Shown here one piece after another: positions 10,818 to 21,679 of a stretch of DNA of 64,000 nucleotides. The notes below the pieces were generated by a model. The model ran no database searches and was not told the origin of the DNA. It saw only the letters and a list, made by a program, of their open reading frames with translations. Location: positions 5,890,001-5,954,000 of the forward strand of contig NC_091048.1 in assembly GCF_963966145.1 (NCBI RefSeq), given 5' to 3'. The DNA comes from Tenebrio molitor. Lineage: Eukaryota; Arthropoda; Insecta; Coleoptera; Tenebrionidae. The position numbers were made by a program, and so were the translations under genes. The first letter of the stretch is position 1. Each line of letters begins with the position of its first letter.

Positions 10818-12314
10818 TTAAGGACATTCTTTAGATCCATCATTTTGTAATTTTTCTATTTCTGCGTCGTCTGTCTTGTGATTCCAACTTTGTTCATCTC
10901 CAGAGATAAAGATGAGGCAAAATAAGAAAGCGAATAGATTGACTCCCGCCACGATCCAAAATACGTAGATCCACTGTTGAAAACTTTGTTCGTCTTTGGT
11001 TATGACAGCAACGATTTTTGTTAAGGCGTAACCGGCTAAAGCAGCAGGTACCTGACTAATACCATAAACGGTGCCGGAGTATGCCGGAGCTATGTCCACA
11101 GAGTTTGCGTATATTCCGGGCGTGGCCAGACCCATTAGACCTAGAGAACTGGTGAAAACTGCCACCGAAACAATACTGTTGTAGCCCCAGAAGGCTTGTA
11201 TGGCGAACAGGATAAATGTCCCAAAGAATAGAATAGAGCAAAACGTTTTTCGTATAGCTGTCGTTGAAAGTCTTTCACTCTTTTTTATGAAATCAGCAAC
11301 ACACGAAGAAATCACAGATGTACAATATCTCACTGAAAACAAAAACAAAAATCAAAATGCAGTTAAACAAAAACAAAAACGTACCAAAATATGGCAGACT
11401 AGACAACCATCCATTTGCTTTAATACTGAAATGCAGAACGTGACTCATATAGGTGGGTAGTTGCATGAAAGCAATGAAAAATGTAAACGAAGCACATGTG
11501 TTGGCCATAACGATGGCCCATACAGGACCAGAAGTTAGTATTTTCTTCCAAGGAGTACTCTTCTTTTTTGCTGAAGGCATATCCCTTTTGATCTCGTGTC
11601 TCAACTTCAGTTTCTCGTTTTCGCTGATTCTCGGGTGTCGCTCGGGTGAGTCGTAAATTAAGTAAAACCAACATATCGTCCACGTCAATGCTATGGTACC
11701 GGTGACGTAAAAAACGCTCGGCCAACCCCAGTAATCTATCAGATATCCGCACATGGGTAGGGTGACCGCCACTCCCAAAGAACTAGCCGTCAGGTGCGAC
11801 AAAAATTTTGACATATCTGTAGGAGGCACCCACTTCGTGGCCATGGGCGGCATCGACGGCCATTGTACTCCCAGTGCGATTCCTAGTGCGAATCTGACAA
11901 ATAAGAGGCAGTAGTAGTTCATGTAGCTGGAGATGGGAGTCAAGATGGTGAAGAGACTGGCGGTCATGATGCCAATTCCGATTATTATTTTTGTTCCGAA
12001 TATTTCCGACAGTCGTCCTCCTGGAATTTGGGTGAGGACGTAGCCCCAGAAGAAGTAGCCCAAAACGTTGTTCTTCTCTTCTTCGTCCCAGTTGTAACGG
12101 GGTGCGTCTGTTGTCGACGTGGTGTTATTTCTGTTGACCATCTCGATTATGGCTATTGATATGTTGACGCGAAGCATGTGATGGATCATGGAGCCCAAAA
12201 GGACCATCAGTCCTAAGACTCGTTGGCATGTTAAAAATTCTAGAAAATGATAGTTGAAGCTGTAAAATTTGAATCGCACATTCAGATATTATGTTTACCT
12301 GATTTTCCTGACAT
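10818..12314 (-). CDS. SLC17-type MFS anion transporter (sialin / phosphate-cotransporter-like), complete
   Basis: Three exons: 12299-12314 (ATG, MSGKS), 11385-12239 and 10818-11332. Introns of 59 and 52 bp have donors GTAAAC and GTACGT and acceptors TTTCTAG and TTTTCAG. The phases match, giving 461 residues, the normal family length. Features are HHMLRVNISIAIIEM ending TM1 (about residues 8-40), a short glycosylatable loop (NRNNTTST), YNWDEEEKNNVLGYFFWGY, PGGRLSEIFG, RFALGIALGVQWPSMPPMAT, and a central loop ERHPRISENEKLKL between TM6 and TM7. Twelve TM segments are expected. Family role: proton- or sodium-coupled uptake of organic anions or phosphate across the plasma or lysosomal membrane; the substrate cannot be read from the sequence. 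It is the best-preserved member of this cluster. Confidence 0.92.
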
Positions 12315-12713
12315 AATCTGTTCGCATATTAAATCGTAATTCTGTTGGCATAGATTTTCTCGCAACCTTGTTTAAACTACATTCGTATTAAGATGCGGAA
12401 CGTTGGTGAGTAATTATGCAACTGCATTAACGACAATTCTCTTTACATTGAATGGTTACCAGCAAATAATGTTTTCAGTACCTACACCTACTAATCATTT
12501 ATAACACTATGTCTTCAATTATTTGAACAAAATCATCAAACATTTGCTCTACCTAAGCTGCTACTGTATTCAATTTTATTAGTGTCACTTTAATGTCTGC
12601 GCCATTCATCTCCTATTGTTATAAATTCTATTATGACGTAGGTATCTAATGTATGCAAATGTCTTATAAGTTAATTCTGTTTGTGTAAAATACAGAGATC
12701 TAATTTTTGTTGT

Positions 12714-12757
12714 ATCTTCTGAAGTTTAATTTTTCCATTTCTGCGTCGTCTATATTC
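12714..12757 (-). pseudogene. Trace of another SLC17 last exon
   Basis: On the minus strand, GACGCAGAAATGGAAAAATT encodes DAEMEKL, the same C-terminal tail as in the two neighbouring copies (DAEIEKL / NAEMEKL). The homology covers only about 45 bp. It suggests a further duplicate existed upstream of the complete gene. Confidence 0.4.
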
Positions 12758-13462
12758 TCATGAACACTTTTTATTAAAGTTTATTAAAACGTATTGTTTG
12801 TTTTATTGTCTCTCACGATCTGATCGATAAACATTTCTTACGTTTTTGAATTGTATTCTTATTTGTTTTATAATAAAATTACTTATTTATTTTGATGAGA
12901 ATTAATTTTAGAATTGCAAATGTGAGGAAACGTCCATTTTGTTTAAAGTGAATTGACGTTTCCGTTTGTCTACCTCAATAAACACCAACCTTACAATGCA
13001 ATTTCCCCTAGTTTCTGCTGCAAAGTAAAAAACACCGCGTGCGGGAAATCGTTGTTCCCGCACTTCGAGGACAACCGGGAAATACCGGTTTTGAGACTAT
13101 GAATATAAAAAGTTCTATGTAACGGTTTTGCATTTGCCTTCGAAATTATTGAAAATGATCAATAACTCAAAATTGGTCAAATCGGTTTTCTTCCAATTTA
13201 ATTTATGTATTTTATTTCTCCTTGTAATCGCCATCAACAACTATGTTATAAATACCGGGTGTTACTGAAATTAATCTTTTTATAATTATCAAGGTTATAA
13301 AAAATGTATTCCCGCTGCACCAACAAGCAATGGAAATCAACAACAACTTAACTAATAACTAATAATAATTAACTAATCCAAATCCAATAAAACAATACAC
13401 TTATGTTTTCTGTTTTCTTTTACATTCATTGAAACGTATACATCTTGTGAAGCATACCCTTG
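12758..13462. other. Intergenic spacer with one strong hairpin
   Basis: No exon recognised. A perfect 9-bp stem lies at 13039-13063 (GTGCGGGAA, 7-nt loop, TTCCCGCAC), followed by the smaller palindrome CCGGGAAATACCGG near 13075. Its role is unknown. Confidence 0.5.
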
Positions 13463-16056
13463 TCATTCTCTAGCTACACTTGCCGACTGACTGTCAAATT
13501 CCACAATGCTACCCTTGTCCAACACCATTATCTTGTCACAATCTTTGATAAAATCTAACTTGTGTGTTATCATAATAACGGTGGAACGGGAAAAAGGCAT
13601 TTTAATTATTTGTTGAATTTTAGTTTCAATTTCTGAATCCACATTTGCCGTAACTTCGTCCAAGATAACGAGTTTGTTGCTCTGAATGACGGCTCTACCA
13701 AGACAAATCAGTTGTTTCTGTCCCATACTTAAACTGCAATCGTCACCGCTGATTTTATGCTCCAAATTACAGAAGAGATTTTCCAAATCGATGGTTTTGA
13801 TTACGTTCCAGACTTGTTCGTCTGCGTATCTTCCTAGGGGATCTATGTTTTCACGAATCGTTCCAGTGAACAAAAAGAGATTTTGGGGAACTATCGAAAT
13901 ATTCTTCCTGACAAGGTGTAAAGGTAGAGTTGCAATATCTACATCGTCGAAATATATCTTTCCTTGTGTTTTGTAAAGTCTTAATAAAGTTGAAACTAGA
14001 GAAGTCTTTCCTGCACCAGTTCTTCCAACTATGCCAATTTTTTCGCCAGACTTTATGGAAAAATGTATCTGTTTCAATACGAATTTGGAGTCATTCTTGT
14101 AAGAAAACTCTACCTCTTCGAATCTTATGTCACCAGTTTTAGGCCAATTTGCTACAGGGCTTCCATCTTTAGGTTCTTCTTTTACTTTTGTATATTCAAG
14201 GATTCTGTTGACTGCCGTCATATTAGTTTCGAGCTTGGCCCACCTGAAGAACCCCAATTGTTGGATCTGGACCAACATGAAACTTTGTGAAAGTACTAGG
14301 CCGATGTTGCCAACAGATGTGCCTGAAAAAAAAAGTAACGAATTGTGCTTAATTTTATGCCATAATATACCATCGCCGAAAAGTAACAATATAACAATCA
14401 CGATGGCAATGAAGATAGTGCTGAAGATGTGTAAAACAAATCCATACGCATAGGTGTAAGATGCAGAGGTGTATACGTCTAGGTGTCTGTCAAATTCTTC
14501 ACATAGAACATGTCCAGCTTTTGAAGCTCTGATAGTTGGAAGTCCTTCAGTGGTTGCATTGAGGTGACCAACGAATGGACTCCGGGCTAGGTAGTACAGT
14601 AACGCACGTGTTGTTTTGTTTATGACAACTTACTTGAAATTTCTAGCTGTTTCAATGCTCTCCCTGTTCTCAAGTAGATGTGGGTTGTTGTGGCCATCAA
14701 CATACAAAATACTAGAGAAGGTAAAATAAATCTTAAATTCACTGTCGCTATTAATATTGTTATTCCCACGGTTTGTACAAATGACTGAAAGCAGGTGAAT
14801 AGTAAGAGAAAGTTGACAAGGCCAGACTCACTTCGATTACAGTGAAAAGAGAAATAGAAACTTTTTGGTCAACGAAGAGCAAATCTTCTGAGAATCTATT
14901 TATAATATTTCCTACCAAATGATTGCCGAAAAACTGTATTGGCGCGTTAATTACTTTTGTGGCAACTAGTTTATGAATGCTGGTCGACGCCATCTTGGCC
15001 ATGAAGAAAAATACAGTCGCTCTTAAGATCATCAAGGTCGCTGTCGACGCCAGAACGGCAGGAAATATATAAATCATGAGGCGCCGCTTCTGGTTAATGT
15101 TTTCGTATTTTTCATTGTTCGTCATGTTGTGGAGTGTATAATTTAAAAGGTTATGTTCTATATTTATCCTGAAAGACAAGAATTATAGCACTTAATTCGT
15201 TATACAAATTAAACTGCAACTAACCATTTAGCTTCTAGCTTCTGTACTGATGTCTTTGACAACTGTGTACCAATGAATAGTACACAAATTAAGGAGAACA
15301 TTATTATTCCTCCACCATGAACAAAATATTTCTTGTACGTTCCTAATTTAACTCTTGCAAGTTCTTTCTTGTCTTGGTAAAGTTTCTGTGCACAGGTCTC
15401 TCTCGCAATTAAAGCATCACTTTTGCTCGCATTGTCAAAATCGTCACCACCATCTTGATACTCTCCCCAGTTGGTAACTGTACCACCAGAATTCCTTCCA
15501 AAATTTGATTTTTTTGGTTTAGGTATTGCGCGCGACAAATGTGTTGTGTCGTTGTTCACGCCGATGACGGTGTCGCTCTCATCGATGTGTTTCTGGTTTT
15601 GACTGACAATCAGGACTATCTTGTCTTTCAAAAAACGTTTTACGCACTTTTCAAATATAGAGTTTGCAACCAGTACATCTAAATTTGATAAGCAATCATC
15701 TAGCAAGTAAATGTCTCTAGTTCTGTAAATAGCTCGTGCCAGGTTTATTCTGTTTTGTTGTCCTCCACTCAGGTTGGTCCCTCTGTCCATCACTATGGTA
15801 TTGTCACTTTCAGCGAAAGATTGTAAATCCTCGGAGAGGGCACACAAATTGAGAACTTTTAGATAACGTTCCTCATCGTAATCTTCTCCAAACAAAATAT
15901 TTTGTTTGATTGTGGAGGGAAAGAGCCATGGTTCCTGCGAAGTATAAGAAATACTGCCGTTGACTGTTACTTCGCCTTTAACAGAATGATGTTCCTTCAT
16001 GATGACCTTTAGAAGCAAAGTTTTGCCAGTTCCTACAGGTCCAGTTATAACACTCA

Positions 16057-17010
16057 CTAACGCATTTAAATGTAGTTTGTGATTTTCTAAATCTGTTCGC
16101 AGATGATACATTAATTGCGTGTATATGTGACAATATTGATCAGGGAATAAAAAGAATAAACGAAATATTAGAAAAGGTAAAAATATACTTAGAAATTAAT
16201 AAATTAAAACTTAATGTAAGTAAAACTAAAGCCATGATTTTAACTACAGACAACAGGTACAAAAAAATCAATATAAATCAAATTAATATTATTATTGATA
16301 AGCAACAAATTGAAATTGTTAAGGAATTCAAATACCTGGGTTTTGTCATAGATAATACGATATCGCTTAATAGTCATTTTAGATATATAGTTGATAAAAT
16401 TTCTAAAAAACTTTATTTTTTCTCTAGAATCTCAAATTTTGTAAATATAGATATTTGTTTAGTGATATATAAATCAATAATTTTACCACACTTTGATTTT
16501 TGTGCCTCTGTTTTGTATCTAATGGATAAAACAAAAGTTGGTGTATTACAAAAATTACAGAATAGAGGCATGAGAATAATACTTAAATGTAATAAATATA
16601 CACCTATTCGACTCATGCTCAGCACTCTACAGTGGATGTCAGTGGAACAAAGATTATATTATATGTCAATGATTTTTATGTTTAAGATGGTACATAACAT
16701 GTTACCGGCATATTTTAAATGTCTTATTAAATTCAATTGTCAAGTTCATCGGTACTCAACTAGAGACAAGCTTGATTTAAACATAACTAAAGTCATGTTG
16801 AGCCGAACAATGAACTCAATTTTCTACAAAGGAATGAAAGAATACAATGAATTGCCGATGAATTTGAAAATTTTAGGCAATGTAGGTGAGTTTAAAAGAC
16901 AATTATCCAGATACATGCAATTTTAGAGCATAGTTGTAGATGAATAATGGTAACTAAATATTGTAAAAAGTATATTGTATCGAGACAATAATAATAAAGT
17001 TCTTCTTCAA
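16057..17010 (+). mobile_element. 5'-truncated non-LTR retrotransposon inside the NBD1 exon of ABCC copy A
   Basis: The insertion splits the sequence that reads CCAGTTATAACACTCAATCC in copy B. The plus strand is open from the first inserted base: LTHLNVVCDFLNLFADDTLI, with the reverse-transcriptase catalytic box FADD, then KTKAMILT, EFKYLGFVID, SLNSHF and LYKS-type IYKSIILPHFDFCASVLY, with a stop TAG at 16924-16926. The tail ends in AATAATAATAAAG. This layout is that of the last third of a Jockey/CR1-type RT. It starts just before the catalytic motif, a classic 5' truncation. No long target duplication is visible (TCA at most). Confidence 0.85.
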
Positions 17011-17373
17011 TCCTTTGCCCAACGTCAAGTCTAGGTTGTCTATAATTTTCTGATTTTTCCCATAAACATTTACGTGTGATAACTTTATTTCTGGTGCGGA
17101 TATGGTTTTGTCAGTCTCTCTATGACATAATTCTTCCATCAAGTCCAGAAAACTTCCAATTCGTATCAACGCAGCAATCAGGTTTCCGATCTCGTAAATG
17201 CCTCTTGGTATGCTCATTTTCAAATGTATGGACATTACGTTAAGGGTGTCCATCACAAGGAATAACGTTCCAGCGTTGATTTGGTCTCCAGCGTATATTG
17301 AACATATTATGAATAAATACCAGGTTGCATTAAGAAAAATGTCGGACAGTGTATATTTTGTAAATAGCAACAA

Positions 17374-17825
17374 TAGCTATTTGTGCAATAAGTTAGGAAA
17401 AGTGATTTTTTTCCTTACGAGATGCGGGATTTTTAATCGAGACGAAGTCGAGATTAAAAACGCGTCGAGTACGGAAAAAACACTTTTCCTACGAATTGCA
17501 CACATGATTTTTTCTACTGGAGTTTGGAAAATACATAAAATTTGGATATTTTAAATATACTATTAATTATTTCTAAATTAAAAAGCGAAATCAAAATTGT
17601 TCTGCTTTCGTTACCATAGAGAAACAATTTATTAATGAAAAATTTTGAAGGCGTTTAAGCTTTTGTCTCAATTAAATACCAGTTTTTACGTTACGTATCC
17701 CAGGAGACGACCAAAATTGAACTTTTAGTGTTGAAATATTATTTCCGCCCATAGTAGGAAATTTTTCACTTTTCCTAACTCAAATTAGTATTACAATGTT
17801 GAAGTTTTCCAAACTCTAGTAGAAA
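17374..17825. mobile_element. Fold-back MITE in exon 5 of ABCC copy A
   Basis: About 450 bp is absent from copy B between AATAGCAACA and AAAATATTTTG. Inverted segments include GTTAGGAAAAGTG near 17392 with its complement near 17775, and TTTTTTCTACTGGAGTTTGG (17509-17528) with its complement near 17805. Inside is a hairpin around ATCGAGACGAAGTCGAGAT. There is no transposase. Superfamily not assigned. Confidence 0.65.
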
Positions 17826-19162
17826 AAAATATTTTGTAGGTATAACAAACTTCTTCTCTAAAGTAACACATGTAGTGTAATGGAGTCGTTGTGATAAGTA
17901 GCAAAAATGTATACTTACTTTCTACATTTGAATACTTTTCGTTTAAATACGTCACCCCATACATTACATTTTAATGGTTTAATGCCATTTAATATTTCTT
18001 TGGTGATTTGATACCTCTCATCAGTTTTCCTTAAAAGTTGAGTTTTTAGTGGTATGAGTAGTGACGTCAAATACACTAAAATCACATTTAATAATAATTC
18101 ATCACCAGGTTGGATACAAATACCTTGTATTGATATGACAATGGTGAATACAGAAACGAATGTAATGACCAACCATCCCACTTCGGTATAGAGCACGTAA
18201 CATACTACCAAAATGTGTACGAAAGAATTAAACATATAAGTGAAGTAAGAAATGGCATGTTCGAATTCGTCGACATCTTTTGTGGTCAGAGTGATTATTT
18301 TGCCAACTGACGTCTTTTCAATTTGGGACGAGCTCATCTTCAATATTTCTCTATAAATAAGAGAAGTGAAAGCTGTACGCATTTTGATAGCGAAAAGTCT
18401 GATCCTCAATTGCAAATTGTCACTGTACAAATGATCGATTAAAAGTGCCATGAGTAAATATGAGCTGTATAGCCATCCGTCTGAGTTGGCAACTGTGTGA
18501 TTTTTTGAAAAATGCCCAACAAATTTTTTTATCAGTTTTGGTCTCAGCAGTCTAGAAAGAATGAAATAATTTGAGCGACTTTAAAAATGAGAACGGAAGT
18601 ATGTTGCCCCGATGTGTATTATAATTGCAACCACAAACGGAAGGTATTGCATGCGGAAAGTTTTCCACAGGAAACGAGGCATTGAGAATTTTTTCTTTGA
18701 TTTCAGCTTTTCGCAAATGTTCTCCAATTTTTTGCCCAATTTTTTGTAACGGTACGACGGAACCACTTCCTATATATCATTTTCAACTAAATCGGTTTTG
18801 AACCCTTTAATGAAGATTTTTCTCGTATAGCTGAAACAGTTCCTGCTGCACCTTTTATAATTTCGAAATCTGCTGATACTCACACGAAGAACAAGTTAGT
18901 CAGAAAGTTTGTACGTTCTTCCGGGTTAATTTCTCTTTGCTTGTGGTTTAGGTGATCCATTATTATTACTTTTTAAAGTAATTATAAAGAACTCACCAGC
19001 TATCACTGCCAGTAATGACTTTTACAAACCTTGAGTTGGTTTCAACCATGAATATCAGTTAAACTGACGCAATAGCACTATCAATTGTAATGTTATTTTA
19101 TGTGGACTTACTTATATCCATAAAGAAACTCGTTAATAACTTAGTTAAATTTATTATGGGAC

Positions 19163-20074
19163 CATTTGTAACGAAGTTACTAAGAAACGCTTCCGGTGGC
19201 GGAAAAATTTCGTTCTTTCTCCGAGCCGGGGCAGAAAATTAGCGCGGAGCCGACTGCTTCAACTGCGTCCACCGAATCCACCCGGGAACCCGTGTTTCTT
19301 CCGGCCGACGATACCCGGACTCCGCGCTGAACAGAGCTCCCCCACCGCCACAGCCTGCAGAGCTCATTCCGATTCCAGTCCTGCTCCCGATACAACCTCC
19401 GACTCTGACTCCGCTTCCGACCTCGCTTTCATCTCGCTTTTCTCACTTGTCCCGGCCCGTTCCTTCTCTTTGTGAGGGAACCCCGGCCATCCCGCTTTCC
19501 CCCTTGTCCCGGCCCGTTCCTTCCCTTTGTGAGGGAACCCAGGCCATCCCGCTTTCTCCCTTGTCCCGGCCCGTTCCTTCCCTTTGTGAGGGAACCCCGG
19601 CCATCCCGCTTTCCCCCTTGTCCCGACCCGTTCCTTCCCTTTGTGAGGGAACCCCGGCCATCCCGCTTTCCTCTTCACACCCCTTCCGTCCCGTAAAAGG
19701 GAACATCAGCAGTGTCCAGGTCCGGCCGGAATAACCGTAAGTACGAGCCACACACTTCTTCAACCCCGCCCGGAACGCTCCCCCAGGTCACGGACACCGT
19801 CCCCGAAGGGTTCCGGCGCCACCAGGTACCAACACCCCCCTTTTTGTACATATTGTAAATAAAGGTTTGCCTGTTGCGATATCTGTTTGTTTGCTACCTC
19901 CCTTCCCGCGTCCTGACAGCCGACCCCCGGACACCGTACGCTCCGCGAAGCTACCCCGGCCGTGTGGCGTCCCACCACAGCCGAAAAAAGGGACTGGCGC
20001 TCGAGGCATACCGCGACCGACCTGAACGGCGTCAAACCCCGTGACGTCACTACCGGAAGTGATCGTCACACATT
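19163..20074 (+). mobile_element. Solo LTR (904 bp) of a retrotransposon, TSD CATT
   Basis: The sequence from 19167 (TGTAACGAAG...) to 20070 (...GATCGTCACA) begins TG, ends CA and is bracketed by the identical 4-bp repeat CATT (19163-19166, 20071-20074). Within it are a poly(A) signal, TGTAAATAAAGG, at about 19852-19863, and four 57-bp tandem repeats (19447-19674). It is strikingly GC-rich compared with everything around it. No gag, pol or second LTR is adjacent, so it is the product of LTR-LTR recombination. The plus orientation is inferred from the poly(A) signal. The long frames on both strands here are explained by the 57-bp (19-codon) repeat, not by a gene. Confidence 0.85.
19447..19674. 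repeat. Four tandem 57-bp repeats within the solo LTR
   Basis: The unit is TTGTCCCGGCCCGTTCCTTC plus CCTTTGTGAGGGAACCCCGG and CCATCCCGCTTTCCC. Copies start about 19448, 19505, 19562 and 19619 and differ at only a few positions. The GTTCCTTCCCTTTGTGAGGGAAC part is partly self-complementary. Confidence 0.85.
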
Positions 20075-20084
20075 ATTATAATTG

Positions 20085-20403
20085 TGTAGCCGGTTATTAA
20101 AACTGATAACTTGTGAGATTAATATATTGACCATAAAGTGAGTATATTGGTAAATAACTGGGTTGTAGGAAAAAGGAGCTCTTGTGTGTAGCGCAATACC
20201 AGTTCCTCTGGGTGGTAGCAGAGAAGGGATGATAAGGTCGAGGTCTTCTGGCGTTCTTCGTCCATGATCCATAATTTTATTAAGGCCCGATGGCGAGGGT
20301 GCAAGACGAGTGGATGGTGAAGAAGATCCTTGGGAGTGGGTAGCGTGCGGAATGGTGCATTATGGCGCTACTGGGGTACTACGGAGCGTTCTGGTACTAA
20401 AGA
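20085..20403 (-). repeat. 3' LTR of the Gypsy element
   Basis: It matches 23467-23787 with scattered substitutions (for example GATAACTTGTGAGATTAATA against GACAACTTGTGAGATCAATA). The first bases present in the other LTR (TGTAACGCGCC on minus) are missing, and the integrase reading frame runs straight into it. Confidence 0.85.
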
Positions 20404-21585
20404 ACTTTCAGGCGTCTCGACGGAGGTTCTGAGAGTAGTCGTAGTGGGTGGCACCTTCCGGGGTCGTCCTCGGAGCCGGATTGGAATCACAGGGGTTGAT
20501 TGGTCTTTTTCTCGAGCGGGGGTTAGGGCGGAAGTATGATATACACCGAGTGGAATGTCCGGAGCCTCAAGAGAAGCTACTTCGTAACTGCACGGTCCTT
20601 TGGCGGATAAGATGAGATAGGGTCCATCTCGTCTGAGGCTGAATTTTGATGAACATTGCTTCGAGGTGTTGCTCACGAGGCGAGTAACCACGTAAACTCG
20701 ATCGCCTGGAGCGTAGGTGGGGCCTGGACGGCGTTTGGAGTCTGCAGTGGTTTTCCTTCGATCTTGTTCTTTCTCTTGAACTTCTTGGGCTTCCTTCAGG
20801 TGGTCAGCTAACTCAAGTAGGCGAAGGGTGACTTCGGGAATGAAGTTTTCATTCTGGATCACCGATCGAAGACCATGGCAAAATTCAGCGGGGGTGCGGA
20901 ATTCTCGACCGAAGTTAAGGAAGATGGCCGAATATCCGGCAGACGAAAACTTCGCGGTATTCATCGCAAATCGGATCCCTGGTAATTTATTTGGCCAGTC
21001 CGTGTGATTTGTGCCTACCAGAATTGCCAATTGGGTCTTCAAATCTCTGTTTTTTCGTTCCAACATATTTGCGGAGGGGTGGTAGACTGGGGTGAATTTC
21101 TGCGTGATACCTAGACAGAAACAAACCTTTTGCATCACTGCACTTATAAATTGAGTACCGTTATCGGAGATAACGCAACGGGGAAGGCCGAATCGTAGAC
21201 ATATTTCGCTGACGAGGGTCCATGCGCAAGCATCGGCAGTGGCTTTGGTCAATGAGAATAACTCGGTCCATCGGGTTGCGCAATCCTCTGTTATGTATAT
21301 CCAGTTTTCCCCTTGCGGGCCTTCGGGTAAGGGCCCGACTAAGTCGATGGAGAGGAATTAGAAAACTGACGTTTGAAGTAGACCTGCTTGTATCTTGTTG
21401 TCTACTTTGTAGCGTTGACAGGCGTTACATTTCCGTACGTAATTCTTGAAATCGTTCCTTATTCCTGGCCAATAGAAGTGTCGACTAATTTTGGTGAGGG
21501 TGTGGTCGGTTCCGTAGTGTCCTGCTGTCGGCATGTCGTGGAATTCACGAAGAATATTGTCTCGTTCTTGTTTGGGGACAACCAA
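20368..21585 (-). pseudogene. Integrase of the Gypsy element (stop-interrupted)
   Basis: The N-terminal zinc-binding HHCC module is at 21358-21585 (HDMPTAGHYGTDHTLTKISR, then CNACQRYK). A TAA stop interrupts near 21360, followed by the core: SIDLVGPLPEG (first Asp), CVISDNGTQF (second Asp) and SANMLERKNRDLK (Glu). A C-terminal domain with PTYAPGDRVYVVTRL and DGPYLILSAKGPCSYEV follows. The DDE set is present, but the stop and the lack of RT make it inactive. Confidence 0.88.
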
Positions 21586-21679
21586 CTGAGCTTCTTCGTT
21601 ATCGTCGTCTGCGGAATATCGATAAAGAACGCCATGAGTTAAGCGTTCCGTTTCTTCGCGAATACCATGTTCGTAGGCG

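Larger units (their letters stand above)
13463..18960 (-). pseudogene. ABCC (MRP-like) transporter copy A, multiply broken
   Basis: It has the same nine-exon plan as copy B. Exons: 18884-18960, 18603-18830, 18124-18551, 17919-18075, 15225-17857 (with two insertions), 14832-15168, 14634-14784, 14371-14586 and 13463-14322. Damage: (1) TAC to TAG in exon 2 at 18770-18772; (2) the exon 2 donor, GTACTT in B, reads ATACTT here; (3) a fold-back insertion at about 17374-17825 in exon 5; (4) a LINE fragment at 16057-17010 placed just upstream of the Walker A codons of NBD1; (5) a 4-nt net insertion near 13495 that shifts the C-terminus to a stop at 13463. Exon 8 is 15 nt shorter than in B. NBD2 still reads GRTGAGKTS, LSMGQKQ and VILDEVTANVD, so the decay is recent or the 3' half was preserved by chance. 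Confidence 0.92.

Noticed and set aside
13251..13285. ATACCGGGTGTTACTGAAATTAA as a MITE end
   Set aside because: Resembles CAGGGTGTTATTGAAA, but no opposite end or target duplication is found nearby.
19364..19763. Long overlapping ORFs with repeated KAGWPGFPHKGKERAGT-like units on the minus strand and PSLCEGTPAIPLSP-like units on the plus strand
   Set aside because: The 57-bp tandem repeat is a multiple of three and free of stops, which opens several frames at once. It lies inside the solo LTR.
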